DNA from: Pseudotabrizicola sp.
Lineage (GTDB): Bacteria > Pseudomonadota > Alphaproteobacteria > Rhodobacterales > Rhodobacteraceae
Length of the DNA stretch: 64,000 nucleotides
NCBI RefSeq assembly: GCF_030656345.1
Contig: NZ_JAUSNR010000002.1
Span: 186,001 to 250,000 of the forward strand
Reading direction: 5' to 3'
The notes below the pieces were generated by a model. It was not told the DNA's origin. It did no database searches and saw only the letters and a list, made by a program, of their open reading frames with translations. Shown here piece by piece: positions 45,988 through 56,181 of this stretch (positions within the stretch are counted from its first letter, which is position 1; every line of letters starts with the position of its first letter). Both the position numbers and the translations under genes were made by a program.

Positions 45988-48900
45988 CTAGAGCCCTATG
46001 GGACGCCTCAGGTCAAGCGTCAGCGGGAATTCCCGGTGGGCGCGTTCGGCAACCGGGCGCGGATGATGGCCGGGGCGGTGGCCGCTGGCCTCGAACCGAG
46101 CCAGACGGCGCGCTTCGGCCTCGTTGCCATTCACGGGGAAGGTGTCGTAATTGCGCCCGCCCGGATGCGCGACGTGATAGACGCAGCCGCCAAGCGGGCG
46201 TGCCGACCATGTGTCGTAGATGTCAAAGGTCAGCGGCGCATCGACCGGCAGCACCGGATGAATTGCGGAAGACGGCTGCCACGCCTTATACCGCAGGCCC
46301 GCCACAGCCTCACCAGCGCCGACACCGGTCAACGGCATCATGCGGCCATTGCACAGCACCTGATAGCGGGACGGGTCGGGCGCGGTCAGCTTGACCTGCA
46401 ACCGCTCGGTCGAGCTGTCAGTGTAGCGCACGGTGCCGCCGATGGCCCCGGTCTCCCCCAGCACATGCCAGGGTTCCAGCGCCTGACGCAGTTCCAGATG
46501 CACGCCTTCGTATTCGACCTCGCCGCAGAACGGGAAGCGGAACTCGGCCTGCGCCTTGAACCAGTCTTCATCCAGCGCAAAGCCGTGCTGCGCCAGATCA
46601 GCCAGCACGTCGCGGAAATCCTGCCAGACATGATGCGGCAGCATGAAACGGTCATGCAAAGCGGTGCCCCAGCGGGTCATTTCACCCTGCGCCGGTGTGG
46701 CCCAGAACCGGGCAATCAGCGCGCGGATCAGCAGTTGTTGCGACAGGCTCATGCGCGGGTCCGGCGGCATCTCAAACCCGCGGAACTCGACCAGACCAAG
46801 GCGCCCGGTGGGTCCATCGGGTGAGAACAGCTTGTCGATGCAGATCTCGGCCCGGTGGGTGTTGCCGGTCACGTCGGTCAGCATGTTGCGAAGCAGACGG
46901 TCCACCAGCCATGGCATTGGGGCTGCGCCTTGCCCGGGGGCGGGGATCTGGGCAAGTGCGATTTCCATCTCATACAGCGCGTCATGCCGCGCCTCATCCA
47001 TGCGCGGGGCCTGTGACGTGGGCCCGATGAACAGGCCCGAGAACAGGTAGGACAGCGACGGATGCCGGTTCCAGTGCAGGATCAGACTGCGCAACAGGTC
47101 CGGCCGGCGCAGGAAGGGGCTGTCGTTCGGCGTGGCCCCGCCGACCACCACATGGTTGCCGCCCCCCGTGCCCGCGTGCTTGCCGTCGATCATGAACTTG
47201 TCGGCCCCAAGGCGACATTGCCGCGCCTCTTCATACACCGCGGATGTGATATCCACGCAATCCTGCCAGCTGTGAGCCGGATGCACGTTCACCTCGATCA
47301 CCCCCGGATCGGGGGCGACGCGGATGACGTTCAGGCGCGGGTCATGCGGCGGGGCGTAGCCTTCGATATGGACCTGAAGCCCCAGCTTCTTCGCCGCCTC
47401 TTCCGCCGCGCGGACCAGGTCGAGGTAGTCCTCAACGGAGACCACCGGCGGCATGAACACGCATAGCCGCCCGTCGCGCGGTTCCACTGACAGGGCGGTG
47501 CGGATGTGGCCATCCAGTTCAGCCTCGCCGGTGCCCTGTTCGATCTGAGCGCCCTGCGCCCCGCCAGCGGTAAAGCTGGCTGAGGCCTGCGGGCGCTGTT
47601 CTGTCACCTCCGGGGCATTGGGAACCGGCAGCGGTGCGCGGTCAACAGTGGGATCAGTCGGGTTGATATAGGGGTATTGCGAGGGTGGCAGCCATGGCAG
47701 GCTTTCCAGGGGCAGGCGGTAGCCGACCGGGCTGTCGCCGGGCACCAGGAACATATGTCCGCGCCGCAGCTTCCACTTTTCCGTGCGCCAACGCCGCCCG
47801 GATGCCTGGCTTTGCCAGCTTTGCACCGGCAGCACAAAGCCCGACGGGTTGGTCAGGCCCCGGTTGAACACGGTGGCAAGACGGTGACGTTCTTCGGGGT
47901 CCTTCAGCTTGGAATTGGCGGGCGTCACGTTGTCGGGCAGGTTCGCCTCTTTGACCAGCCATTGCGCCGGGTCTTCATAGGCGGGTACGATGCAATCGGC
48001 CTCCAGCGCCAGATCCTCGGCGATCTGTGCCAGCAAACGCTGGGCATCCTCTGTGGTCACCCCAGTCTGCGCGCCCTCTTCGGCGATCAAGGCGGGGTCG
48101 GACCAGATCGGCTGACCATCGGTGCGCCAGTACAGCGAAAACGTCCAGCGTGGCAGGGTTTCGCCGGGATACCATTTGCCCTGCCCGTAATGCAAAAACC
48201 CGCCCGGCGCAAAACGGTCGCGCAGGCGGCGGATCAACTGGTCGGCCAGCACGCGCTTGGTGGGGCCGACGGCGGCGGTGTTCCACTCTTCGGCCTCGAA
48301 ATCATCAATCGACACAAAGGTCGGCTCGCCGCCCATGGTCAGCCGCACATCGCCTGCGTCCAGCGCGGCATCCACCTTTTGCCCCAGCGCGTTCAGCTGA
48401 TCCCATGCATCATCGCTGAACGGTTTGGTAATGCGCGGATGTTCGGCCACGCGGGCGACCGTCATGTCAAAGGCGAAATCGACCTCTGCGTAACTCGCCA
48501 TGCCGGAAATGGGGGCGGCGTTGCGGTAATGCGGGGTGGCGGCCAGCGGAATATGGCTTTCCCCGGCCAATAGGCCGCTGGTCGGGTCAAGGCCCACCCA
48601 GCCCGCACCGGGCAGATACACCTCGCACCATGCGTGCAGATCGGTGAAGTCCACTTCCGTGCCCGAAGGACCGTCCAGCGCTTTCAGATCCGGTTTCAGC
48701 TGGATCAGATAGCCCGATACAAACCGCGCCGCAAAACCCAGATGCCGCAGTGCCTGCACCAATAGCCAACTGGAATCGCGGCATGACCCGCTTTGCACGC
48801 CCAGCGTTTCCTCGGGCGTCTGCACGCCGGGTTCCATGCGGATGGTGTAGCGCAGGGTGTTCGCCACCATCGCGTTCAGGTTCACCACGAAATCCACGCT

Positions 48901-49320
48901 GCGGATGCGGTCTTTCGGCACCGTTTCCAGAAACGCCTGCAACAATGGCCCCGCCGGTTCCTTGCGGCGGTAGATTTCCAGATCCTCCGTCAGATCTGCC
49001 GGATACTCGAACGGCCATGTTTCCGCCGCTTCTTCTACGAAAAAGTCGAACGGGTTGTAGATCGCCATATCGGCGACCAGATCAACCTCGATCTTGAACT
49101 CGCGCACGGGTTCGGGAAACACGAAGCGCGCCATCCAGTTGCCGAACGGGTCCTGCTGGTGGTTCACGAAATGCCCGCCCGGACTGACCTTCAGCGAATG
49201 CGAGATCACCCGGGTCCGACTGTGCGGGGCAGGACGCAGGCGGATCACCTGCGGCCCCAGCGTGACCGGACGGTCGTATTTGTAATGCGTCAGGTGGTGA
49301 ATCGCGGCCTTGATCGACAT
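45988..49320 (-). CDS. Transglutaminase / DUF2126 fusion protein
   Basis: A 1110-residue protein. Residues about 1-290 are a transglutaminase N-domain and core, with Cys180 ([11 protein letters not shown]), His229 (DLHAWCEVY) and Asp245 (GLDPTSGL). Residues about 310-1110 are DUF2126, including [18 protein letters not shown] near 330, [24 protein letters not shown] near 680, and [14 protein letters not shown] near 716; these look like a glutamine-synthetase/amidoligase-related core. It is first of three genes, seven bases before the ATP-grasp gene. GAGAAG precedes the ATG. The function of the combination is not known. Confidence 0.9.
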   Translation of the reverse strand: MSIKAAIHHLTHYKYDRPVTLGPQVIRLRPAPHSRTRVISHSLKVSPGGHFVNHQQDPFGNWMARFVFPEPVREFKIEVDLVADMAIYNPFDFFVEEAAETWPFEYPADLTEDLEIYRRKEPAGPLLQAFLETVPKDRIRSVDFVVNLNAMVANTLRYTIRMEPGVQTPEETLGVQSGSCRDSSWLLVQALRHLGFAARFVSGYLIQLKPDLKALDGPSGTEVDFTDLHAWCEVYLPGAGWVGLDPTSGLLAGESHIPLAATPHYRNAAPISGMASYAEVDFAFDMTVARVAEHPRITKPFSDDAWDQLNALGQKVDAALDAGDVRLTMGGEPTFVSIDDFEAEEWNTAAVGPTKRVLADQLIRRLRDRFAPGGFLHYGQGKWYPGETLPRWTFSLYWRTDGQPIWSDPALIAEEGAQTGVTTEDAQRLLAQIAEDLALEADCIVPAYEDPAQWLVKEANLPDNVTPANSKLKDPEERHRLATVFNRGLTNPSGFVLPVQSWQSQASGRRWRTEKWKLRRGHMFLVPGDSPVGYRLPLESLPWLPPSQYPYINPTDPTVDRAPLPVPNAPEVTEQRPQASASFTAGGAQGAQIEQGTGEAELDGHIRTALSVEPRDGRLCVFMPPVVSVEDYLDLVRAAEEAAKKLGLQVHIEGYAPPHDPRLNVIRVAPDPGVIEVNVHPAHSWQDCVDITSAVYEEARQCRLGADKFMIDGKHAGTGGGNHVVVGGATPNDSPFLRRPDLLRSLILHWNRHPSLSYLFSGLFIGPTSQAPRMDEARHDALYEMEIALAQIPAPGQGAAPMPWLVDRLLRNMLTDVTGNTHRAEICIDKLFSPDGPTGRLGLVEFRGFEMPPDPRMSLSQQLLIRALIARFWATPAQGEMTRWGTALHDRFMLPHHVWQDFRDVLADLAQHGFALDEDWFKAQAEFRFPFCGEVEYEGVHLELRQALEPWHVLGETGAIGGTVRYTDSSTERLQVKLTAPDPSRYQVLCNGRMMPLTGVGAGEAVAGLRYKAWQPSSAIHPVLPVDAPLTFDIYDTWSARPLGGCVYHVAHPGGRNYDTFPVNGNEAEARRLARFEASGHRPGHHPRPVAERAHREFPLTLDLRRPIGL

Positions 49321-49610
49321 GGGATACTTCTCGTGAGGTCAGGTTCTGAATAGCAGCAGGCAGGGCTCAGATGGCAATATAGGACTTTATGGCACGATTG
49401 CCGCATTACTGTTGCACAAAACCCGATCGTTTCCAAAATCACTGCGCGGAGTTTGGGCAAAAGCGGAACCCTAAGGTGTTGAGATCTGTTTCCCTTTTCG
49501 GAACGGTGCATGGGAATTCCCCGGATAGGACGCACATCTGCCGCGATCCTGCCCGATTTCAGGATCAATACCATCTGACACACCCGTATTGCTGCCTGCT
49601 GGGGAATAAA
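49321..49610. promoter_or_regulatory. 290-base divergent intergenic region
   Basis: No gene is supported. It must hold promoters for the DUF2126 operon (leftward) and the LysR gene (rightward). A sigma-54-like element, TGGCACGATTGCCGCA (49390-49405), keeps the GG/GC spacing but lacks the TT before GC, so it is weak. The right part is less GC-rich than the rest of the window. Confidence 0.35.
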
Positions 49611-50516
49611 ATGGACCGACTGACTGAAATGGAAGCCTTTGCCACGGTCGTAGACCAGGGCGGCTTCACGGATGCGGCAAAAAAGATGGGCATTTCCAAA
49701 TCTGCCGTGTCAAAGCATGTGTCGGCACTGGAGGCGCGGCTTGGCGCGCGGCTGCTGAACCGGACGACCCGGCGCGTCAGCCCGACCGAGATCGGCCTTG
49801 CCTATTATGACCGCGCCCGCCGGGTTCTGAATGATGCCGGAGAGGCGGACGCGCTGGTCACTTCCATGCAGTCGGCCCCGTCAGGATTGTTGCGCATCAG
49901 CGTGGCAACCGATTTCGGGGTCAATCTGTTGTCGCCGATTCTGGGCGACTTCCTGCTGGAATACCCCGATATCACCGTGAACATGGTGCTGAACAACCGC
50001 TATGTGGAACTGATCAGCGAAGGCTTTGACATGGCGATCCGCGTGGGAGAGCTGGAAGACAGCTCCTTACGCGCCCGCAAACTGACCGATACCACCAAGC
50101 GGATGATCGCATCCCCAAGCTATTTCCAGCGCTATGGCCGCCCGCTGAAAATCGATGACCTGAACGAACACAAGCTGCTGCACTATTCCAATCAGGCCAA
50201 CGGCAATGTGTGGAAGATCACGGCACCCTCGGGGGAAAAGCGGCAGGTGCGCACTGCGGGTTGGTTGACGGTGAATGACGGGCAATCGCTGCTGAATGCA
50301 GCGATTTCCGGTCTTGGAATCGCCTATCTGCCCAGCTTTCTGTACGCTGATGCGATGAAGGCCGGCCAGATCGAAGAGGCTTTGCCGGGTCTGCCGACCG
50401 AAGTGCTTGGTATCTATGCCGTGTACCCGCCGGGCCGCTTTACCCAGCCCAAGGTGCGGGCCTTCATCGATTTTCTGGCTCGCCGCTATTCCGACAAGGG
50501 CCCTGATAAGTGGTGA
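49611..50516 (+). CDS. LysR-family transcriptional regulator
   Basis: A 301-residue LysR regulator of the CrgA/YhjC-like group. The HTH is clear (MDRLTEMEAFATVVDQGGFT, then AAKKMGISKSAVSKHVSALE), followed by RTTRRVSPTEIG and a C-terminal ligand-binding domain (about 90-300; YVELISEGFDMAIRVGELED is typical). The ATG at 49611 follows GGGGA; the frame is open upstream to 49389 but the added sequence is not protein-like. It ends four bases from the convergent OmpA-domain gene. The target is not evident; the divergent DUF2126 operon is one candidate. Confidence 0.9.
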   Translation: MDRLTEMEAFATVVDQGGFTDAAKKMGISKSAVSKHVSALEARLGARLLNRTTRRVSPTEIGLAYYDRARRVLNDAGEADALVTSMQSAPSGLLRISVATDFGVNLLSPILGDFLLEYPDITVNMVLNNRYVELISEGFDMAIRVGELEDSSLRARKLTDTTKRMIASPSYFQRYGRPLKIDDLNEHKLLHYSNQANGNVWKITAPSGEKRQVRTAGWLTVNDGQSLLNAAISGLGIAYLPSFLYADAMKAGQIEEALPGLPTEVLGIYAVYPPGRFTQPKVRAFIDFLARRYSDKGPDKW

Positions 50517-50520
50517 TCTG

Positions 50521-51504
50521 TTACTGACCTTGACCCGTTGGCGGGTCCTGGGGCGGCACTGCGGTCGAGGTCATGATGACTTCGACACGTCTGTTTTTCT
50601 CGCGCCCCTCATCTGTCAGATTGGTATCGCGGGGGGACAGATAGCCCACACCCTGTGCCTCCAGCTGTGCAGCGGGGATGCCCTCGGTCGTGATCAGAAC
50701 CTGCCGCACCGCCTCGGCCCGTTTGCGGGACAGGGCGATATTCCCCTCCAGCCCGCCTGACGCATCGGTATGGCCGACCAGCGCCACGGTCAGCGTCGGA
50801 TGCTGCCGCAACCAGTCGGCCAGTGCGCTCAGCGATGCAAACGGCCCTTCGGCAAGGGTTGAGGCACCGGAGGCAAACACCAGATCCTCCAGTGCGACCG
50901 CCCCACCTGACAGCAGGCGTGCGCCAAAAGGGGCCGTTGCGGCAATGGGCTGCGGTGCCGGGTCCGGCGCTTTGGTCGATGTGGTCAGCGACGGCGTGGC
51001 GGTGACCCGCCCGCCGACATGGATCATCTGCACAAAGCCCGCCGCCGCCGTGCGGCTGACGATCAGGCTGACAACCTCAGCCCCGCGCTCGGCCGCGTAA
51101 AAGCGGTAATCGCCCAGATCGACATGCATTTCGGGTTCCGGCAAGATCTGCGTGCCATAGCGAAAATCAAAGCCGCCACAGGTTGCCGCCTCACATTCAA
51201 ACACCGGGGTGAAGCCTGCCGCGTCCAGCTGCCCGCGTAAAGGGGCCAACAGTTCCAGCGTGGTAGCCCCCGCCGCATCGATCCGCCAGGCGGTCTGGTG
51301 CAGCGGGCCTTCGACCGTGCGGGCCGGCACCGCGCCATGCGCAAAGGCGGCGACCGGCAGGGCATAAGAGGTGAGCGTTTCGGTCCTGGCCACACTGGGC
51401 ACCGCCGCAAAAGGCATGTCCAGCACCAGCACCTGTGCCAGCCCCATGGGTGCCACAAGCGTCAGCGCAAGCGCTGAAAGAAGGGTCTTTCCGGTCTTTT
51501 TCAC
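50521..51504 (-). CDS. OmpA-family C-terminal domain protein
   Basis: A 327-residue exported protein. The chosen start is GTG at 51504 (VKKTGKTLLSALALTLVAP), which gives a clean signal peptide cleaved near residue 24; GAGG lies upstream. Residues about 25-190 are an unrecognised domain with two Cys (FECEAATCGG). Residues about 205-315 form an OmpA/MotB peptidoglycan-binding domain with VALVGHTDASG, then LSRKRAEAVRQVL and NRRVEVIM. The protein probably tethers to peptidoglycan in the periplasm. Last of a three-gene minus-strand run with the GNAT and MoCF genes. Confidence 0.85.
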   Translation of the reverse strand: MKKTGKTLLSALALTLVAPMGLAQVLVLDMPFAAVPSVARTETLTSYALPVAAFAHGAVPARTVEGPLHQTAWRIDAAGATTLELLAPLRGQLDAAGFTPVFECEAATCGGFDFRYGTQILPEPEMHVDLGDYRFYAAERGAEVVSLIVSRTAAAGFVQMIHVGGRVTATPSLTTSTKAPDPAPQPIAATAPFGARLLSGGAVALEDLVFASGASTLAEGPFASLSALADWLRQHPTLTVALVGHTDASGGLEGNIALSRKRAEAVRQVLITTEGIPAAQLEAQGVGYLSPRDTNLTDEGREKNRRVEVIMTSTAVPPQDPPTGQGQ

Positions 51505-51524
51505 CTGCCGTCGCCTCTTCGGGC

Positions 51525-52235
51525 TTATCGCTGCCGATAATGATACTGTCCCACAACCTTCATCCCAAGGGAAGCATAGAGGGCGCGCGCCGGGCTGTTC
51601 AGCACTGTCACCACTAATGACAGGCTGTCTGCCCCGTTCTGTTGCGCCCATTGCGCTGCCGCCCGCATGATATGGTGCGCGGAACCCTGCCGACGGGCGG
51701 CTGTGCGCACCTCCAGCGCGTGCAGCATTGCCACGCCCTGATGGATCGCCACAAAGGCCACGCCGGTGGGCTGGTCATTCGCCCGCCCCAGAATGGCGCA
51801 TTTCGGCCCGGTGGCCCGCTGCATCACCGCCAGCCGCGCCGGGCCGATACCGGCATCGGCCCAGATCTCGGCACAGATCGCCAGCGGCGGCCAATGCGCG
51901 AAAGCCGCCATCGGCGGTGGTTCAGGGTCCGCCAGCGCAGCGCAGGGGGCGGCATATGCTGCCACCGGATCAACCACCCGATAGCCGCGCGATTGCAACG
52001 CCTGATCCAGCAGATCATCGCCCTGCCGGATCAGAAACAGTGGGGCCTGCCCAAGCTCATCCATTGCCGCCTCGGCCAGCGGGATCGCCTCATCACTCCA
52101 GCCCGGCCCGGCGGTGGCCGCACTCACCCGCTTGCCGCCGCCTTGCCCGTCACGGATGCACCATGGCCCGACGGCAAAGGCGCGCGCCGGGGGCCAGGTC
52201 TGCTCCATCACATCGGCCAGCGCCTGCGAGTTCAT
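51525..52235 (-). CDS. GNAT-family N-acetyltransferase
   Basis: A 236-residue protein whose C-terminal half (about 125-236) is a GNAT fold: VAFVAIHQGVAMLHALEVRT is the central strand region, RRQGSAHHIMRAAAQWA the acetyl-CoA-binding loop and helix (Q/RxxGxA type), and NSPARALYASLGMK the last conserved helix. The N-terminal half is less conserved and may be a second, degenerate GNAT domain. The substrate is unknown. It overlaps the MoCF gene by four bases. Confidence 0.85.
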   Translation of the reverse strand: MNSQALADVMEQTWPPARAFAVGPWCIRDGQGGGKRVSAATAGPGWSDEAIPLAEAAMDELGQAPLFLIRQGDDLLDQALQSRGYRVVDPVAAYAAPCAALADPEPPPMAAFAHWPPLAICAEIWADAGIGPARLAVMQRATGPKCAILGRANDQPTGVAFVAIHQGVAMLHALEVRTAARRQGSAHHIMRAAAQWAQQNGADSLSLVVTVLNSPARALYASLGMKVVGQYHYRQR

Positions 52236-52963
52236 GGGAACAGCGCCGCCAGCCGGGTCATCGCCCGGCCGATCTGCCCGGCATCGGTGCCCCGGATCAC
52301 CAGATTGGTGCCATGCGCGCCGTTGTGGATAAACGGATAAGACCCCATGCTCAGATCAGGGAATTCGGCCGCCAGTGCGCCGAACGGCCCCGCAACCTCA
52401 CCCTCGCCCCGGTTGACCCGCAGCGATTGGCTCAGCAGTGGTGCGCCGCCGGTCAGGGTCGGCAGCACGCTGGCGACCATTGCCTGAAAGATGTTCGGCA
52501 CACCCGCCATCACATGCACATTGCCAAGGGTGAACCCCGGCGCGGTGCTGACGGGGTTGTCGATCAGGCTCGCGCCATCGGGAATACGGGCCATACGCTT
52601 GCGCGCGTCGTTGAACTCCATCCCAGACCGCTCGTAATGCGCGGCCAGCAGCGCCAGTGCATCCGCGCGTTGGCTGATGCCCACACCGTAAGCCGCGGCA
52701 ATCGCCTCGGCCGTGATGTCATCATGCGTCGGCCCGATGCCGCCGCTGGTGAACAGGTGGTCATGGGCCGCCCGCAACGCATTCACCGCAGAAACAATGG
52801 TGGCGTGGTCATCGGGCACCACCCGCACCTCCATCAGTCGGATGCCGTGGCGGGTCAGTTCCCCCGCCAGATAATGCATGTTCGAGTCGCGGGTGCGGCC
52901 CGACAGGATTTCGTCGCCGATCACCAGCATTGCTGCAGAAGGATTTGCCGCCCGGTCTTCCAT
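52232..52963 (-). CDS. MoCF/CinA N-terminal domain protein (molybdopterin-binding-like)
   Basis: A 243-residue protein of the CinA-N/MoaB-Mog (MoCF_biosynth) family. Motifs are IGDEILSGRTRDSN (near 15-28), VVPDDHATI near 48, and TSGGIGPTHDDITAEAIA near 72. It has no C-terminal PncC amidase domain, so it is the short form; related stand-alone proteins are thought to act as nucleotide pyrophosphatases or bind molybdopterin. It is the first gene of the operon and is divergent from map; the gap 52964-53099 should hold both promoters. Confidence 0.9.
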   Translation of the reverse strand: MEDRAANPSAAMLVIGDEILSGRTRDSNMHYLAGELTRHGIRLMEVRVVPDDHATIVSAVNALRAAHDHLFTSGGIGPTHDDITAEAIAAAYGVGISQRADALALLAAHYERSGMEFNDARKRMARIPDGASLIDNPVSTAPGFTLGNVHVMAGVPNIFQAMVASVLPTLTGGAPLLSQSLRVNRGEGEVAGPFGALAAEFPDLSMGSYPFIHNGAHGTNLVIRGTDAGQIGRAMTRLAALFP

Positions 52964-53099
52964 CGTTTTACCCCTTGTTGGTCCTGTCCGGGTATAGGTC
53001 GGACCCGCGCGGTTTCAAACCCTGCTCTGCGGTCTTGTGCCCCTCTGGTCAAGCCGTGCCGATTTGCCTATCTAGGGCAGCATGCAAAGGACATATGAC

Positions 53100-53909
53100 A
53101 TGCACGACACAAGCGGGCGCAGCACCAAAGACGGAATCCGCATATATCAGGATGCGGATTTTGCCGGAATGCGCGCCGCAGGGCAGGTTGCGGCAGAGAT
53201 TCTGGATGCGGTTGCCGGGCTGGTGAAACCGGGGGCCACCACGGCAGAGCTGGACGATTTCATCCGCGAAGACATCGCCCGGCGCGGCGTGACCTCGGCC
53301 ACGATCGGCTACAAGGGTTATAAACACGCGTCGTGTATTTCGGTCAACCATGTGGTCTGCCATGGGATTCCGGGCGGCAAGCTGCTGGCCGATGGCGATA
53401 TCCTGAACATTGACGTGACGGTGATCGTCGACGGCTGGTTCGGCGATACCAGCCGGATGTATGTGGCCGGAAACCTGCCGCGCAAGGCCGAGCGGCTGAT
53501 CGATGTGACCCATGAGGGCCTGATGCGCGGCATTGCCGCCGTGATGCCGGGCAACACCTTTGGCGACATCGGCCATGCGATTCAGACCTACGTCGAGGCG
53601 AACCGCATGTCGGTGGTGCGCGATTTTTGCGGACATGGTCTGGGCCGGGTGTTCCACGCCCCGCCCAATGTGCTGCACTATGGCCGCCCGGGTGGCGGCG
53701 CGGTGCTGGAGGAAGGCATGTTCTTCACCATCGAGCCGATGGTCAATCTGGGCCGCCCCGAGACCAAGGTTCTGGCCGATGACTGGACAGCGGTGACCCG
53801 TGACAGATCGCTGTCGGCGCAGTTTGAACATTCGGTGGGCGTCACCGCGACGGGGTGCGAGATTTTCACCCTGTCCCCCGCCGGCCGTTTTCACCCGACC
53901 TGGGGCTGA
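53100..53909 (+). CDS. map: Methionine aminopeptidase, type I
   Basis: A 269-residue metallopeptidase that removes the initiator Met. Metal ligands are the two Asp in NIDVTVIVDGWFGDTSRM, His in FCGHGLGRVFH, Glu in FTIEPMV and Glu in AQFEHSVGVT; the substrate-binding His is in NHVVCHGIPG. The start is taken as the ATG at 53100, with AAGG nine bases before; the in-frame ATG at 53082 adds six residues but lacks a ribosome-binding site. Length matches bacterial type Ia enzymes. Confidence 0.93.
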   Translation: MHDTSGRSTKDGIRIYQDADFAGMRAAGQVAAEILDAVAGLVKPGATTAELDDFIREDIARRGVTSATIGYKGYKHASCISVNHVVCHGIPGGKLLADGDILNIDVTVIVDGWFGDTSRMYVAGNLPRKAERLIDVTHEGLMRGIAAVMPGNTFGDIGHAIQTYVEANRMSVVRDFCGHGLGRVFHAPPNVLHYGRPGGGAVLEEGMFFTIEPMVNLGRPETKVLADDWTAVTRDRSLSAQFEHSVGVTATGCEIFTLSPAGRFHPTWG

Positions 53910-54078
53910 CGGTCCGGTCGGGCACGGGAAACGCGCATTATATCGCGCCCGGCAACCTTGGCGGAATAGCGCGCTTGCCTGTCTTGTGACCGGCACGCGG
54001 GACCATCGCCGCCCCGGTCTTGTCGCGCAAAACCAGTCCGCGCGCGCGCCTGCCAACTTATAACCCGACATGGCACAC
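53910..54078. other. Convergent intergenic spacer with no gene
   Basis: The 169 bases between the map stop and the flgI stop contain no supported gene and no clear hairpin terminator. Confidence 0.4.
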
Positions 54079-55179
54079 TCAGTTCACCACAAAATCCGCA
54101 TGCAAAGCCCCCGCGGCCTTGATGCTTTTCAGGATGTCGATCATGTCATGCGGGGCGACGCCAAGTGCATTCAGCCCCGCCACAAGCTCTGACAACGATG
54201 TGCCGCCCGACACTTCTGCCAGCCCATTGCCCGGATCGCCTTTGATATTGGCATTGGTGCGCGGCACCACCATCGTTTCGCCTTCGGCAAAGGGGTTGGG
54301 CTGAACCACCATCGGGGCCTCTTCAATCCGCAGCGTCAGATTGCCCTGCGCCACCGCGACCCGGCTGATCCGCACATCCTGCCCGATCACAATGGTGCCC
54401 GACCGTTGATCAACCACAACCCGTGCCCGGGTTTCCGGCGAAATGGTCAGGTTCTCGATCCGCCCGATCACATGCGCGGGTGATCGCATGCCCGCCGCCG
54501 CCACGTTCATCTCTACCGTGCCGGAATCCAGCATCAGCGCGATGCGCTGCCCAAATTCGCGGTTTAGCACGGTTTCAATCCGGGCGGCGGTGGTGAAATC
54601 GGGGTTACGCAAGGCCAGCCGGATGGACCGCAGCATGGTGAAGTCAAAATCAATCTCCCGCTCCACCCGCGCGCCCGCGGGGATGACCCCGGCGGTCGGA
54701 ACCCCCTGCACCACCCGGGCGGCCTCGCCCTCAGCGGCGATGCCACCGGCAATGATCGTGCCCTGCGCCACCGCATAGATCTGGCCATCCGCGCCGTTCA
54801 GTGGGGTCATCACAAGTGTGCCGCCCAGCAGGCTTTTGGAATCGCCGATGGCCGAAACCGTCACATCAATCCGCCCGCCGGCGCGGGCAAAGGGCGGCAG
54901 GCTGGCGGTGACAAAGACGGCGGCCACGTTTCTGGGGCGATACGCCTCACCCGCCACGTTCACGCCCAGCCGTTCCAGCAGGTTCGACATGATTTCTTCG
55001 GTGAAGGGGGCATTGCGGATGCCGTCGCCGGTGCCATTAAGCCCGACAACCAGCCCGTAGCCCACCAGATCATTGCCCCGCACCCCGTCAAATTCGACAA
55101 GATCCTTGATCCGCACCGCATCGGCCGCCGCCGGGCCACAGCACAGCGCGACCAGTGCAATGATCAGCCAGCGGATCAT
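54079..55179 (-). CDS. flgI: Flagellar P-ring protein FlgI
   Basis: A 366-residue protein with a Sec signal (MIRWLIIALVALCCGPAAADA) followed by RIKDLVEFDGVRGNDLVGYG and GLVVGLNGTGD, the FlgI family opening. SAIGDSKSLLGGTLVMTPL near residue 107 and the C-terminal ISVGGTSLSELVAGLNALGV-type end (here EVSGGTSLSELVAGLN near 331) are also typical. FlgI assembles the P ring around the rod in the periplasm. It is the last gene of the flgE-flgK-flgL-flgI run and overlaps flgL by four bases. Confidence 0.96.
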   Translation of the reverse strand: MIRWLIIALVALCCGPAAADAVRIKDLVEFDGVRGNDLVGYGLVVGLNGTGDGIRNAPFTEEIMSNLLERLGVNVAGEAYRPRNVAAVFVTASLPPFARAGGRIDVTVSAIGDSKSLLGGTLVMTPLNGADGQIYAVAQGTIIAGGIAAEGEAARVVQGVPTAGVIPAGARVEREIDFDFTMLRSIRLALRNPDFTTAARIETVLNREFGQRIALMLDSGTVEMNVAAAGMRSPAHVIGRIENLTISPETRARVVVDQRSGTIVIGQDVRISRVAVAQGNLTLRIEEAPMVVQPNPFAEGETMVVPRTNANIKGDPGNGLAEVSGGTSLSELVAGLNALGVAPHDMIDILKSIKAAGALHADFVVN

Positions 55180-56180
55180 CGCAGGAAATCCGTCAGCGAC
55201 ATCCGCGACAGCCGTGCGGTGATCGCATAGACCGATTCCAGATTGGTCTGCACCGCCTCCAGCTCGATGGCCAGACGTTCGGGGTCGCTGCGCACCAGAT
55301 CGGCCTGCGCCATTTCCTGCGCCAGCAGATCCACCGCGTTGCGGCTTTGGGCGGCCTCGATCCGGCCTTCCGATATGCCCAACTGTGCGGCAAGGGTGAT
55401 CATGGCTTCGTTTCCGGCCAGCAACGTCTCAGCCGACAGCCGCGCCAGCGTTTTGGTTTCGGTCGCGGGCAGGGGGGTGGCAGGATCGTCCAGCAGCGCC
55501 GCTGCGGTCATCCCCTTGAGCATGGCGCGGAAGGCCGGATCTTCGGCGGTGACGCCCATCCAGACCCGGTCGGTTGACGACACCGCAACAGGCCCCAGCG
55601 GCACGCCGCCCTGATAGGCCAGGGCGCGATAGCCTGCGGGGTCGTCAAACCAGTCGGAAATCCGGTCCATCGCCTGTTGCGCTGTGACGGCACCCACCAG
55701 TTCGGCGCGCAGAGCGGTCAGGATCGTGTCGGCCCCGGCGACCGAGGGCTGGTCAAGCGCCTGGCCGGAAAACAGCGACCGCCCGCCCGCCGAAATGTTC
55801 ATCGTGGCCAGAACAGCGTCAAGCCGGCCCCGCGCATCCACCCCGGTCAGCGCAACGCTGTCTTCAGTGTTCAGCTGCGAGGCGGTCAGCAAGGGACCCA
55901 CCAGCGAACCTGATGTTTCGGCAATCGTTTTCAGTGCCGATTGCATCGCTGCACTGTGCGAAGACGCTTCGCGCGCGGCGGATTGATAGCCTGCGGTCAT
56001 GGTCCGGGCGCGTGAGACCGAGGTCAGCCGGGTCAGGTCGCCGTTCAGCGTTGCCCCGACATCGCTGACGCGCCCGGCGGCGAATTCCTGGGTCAGACGG
56101 CCAAGCTCTCCCTTCAGCCGGGCGGTGTGGGATTTCAGCAAAAGGGACTGGGCCAGATCGCCCGAGGATACCATTGTCAT
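55176..56180 (-). CDS. flgL: Flagellar hook-associated protein FlgL (HAP3)
   Basis: A 334-residue flagellin-like protein. The N-terminal coiled-coil region (GDLAQSLLLKSHTARLKGEL, about 1-140) and the C-terminal one (SRNAVDLLAQEMAQADL, then AIELEAVQTNLESVYAITARLSRMSL) frame a variable centre, as in FlgL. It sits directly after flgK with one base between, the standard flgK-flgL order, which distinguishes it from flagellin. It joins the hook to the filament. No signal peptide, as expected for a type III export substrate. Confidence 0.9.
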   Translation of the reverse strand: MTMVSSGDLAQSLLLKSHTARLKGELGRLTQEFAAGRVSDVGATLNGDLTRLTSVSRARTMTAGYQSAAREASSHSAAMQSALKTIAETSGSLVGPLLTASQLNTEDSVALTGVDARGRLDAVLATMNISAGGRSLFSGQALDQPSVAGADTILTALRAELVGAVTAQQAMDRISDWFDDPAGYRALAYQGGVPLGPVAVSSTDRVWMGVTAEDPAFRAMLKGMTAAALLDDPATPLPATETKTLARLSAETLLAGNEAMITLAAQLGISEGRIEAAQSRNAVDLLAQEMAQADLVRSDPERLAIELEAVQTNLESVYAITARLSRMSLTDFLR

Positions 56181-56181
56181 G

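Noticed and set aside
49390-49405. Sigma-54-like element TGGCACGATTGCCGCA
   Set aside because: The GG/GC spacing is right but CC replaces the expected TT before GC, and no enhancer-binding protein gene is nearby.
49611-50516. Direct link between the LysR gene and the transglutaminase operon
   Set aside because: They are divergent, but no shared operator could be identified, so no regulatory claim is made.
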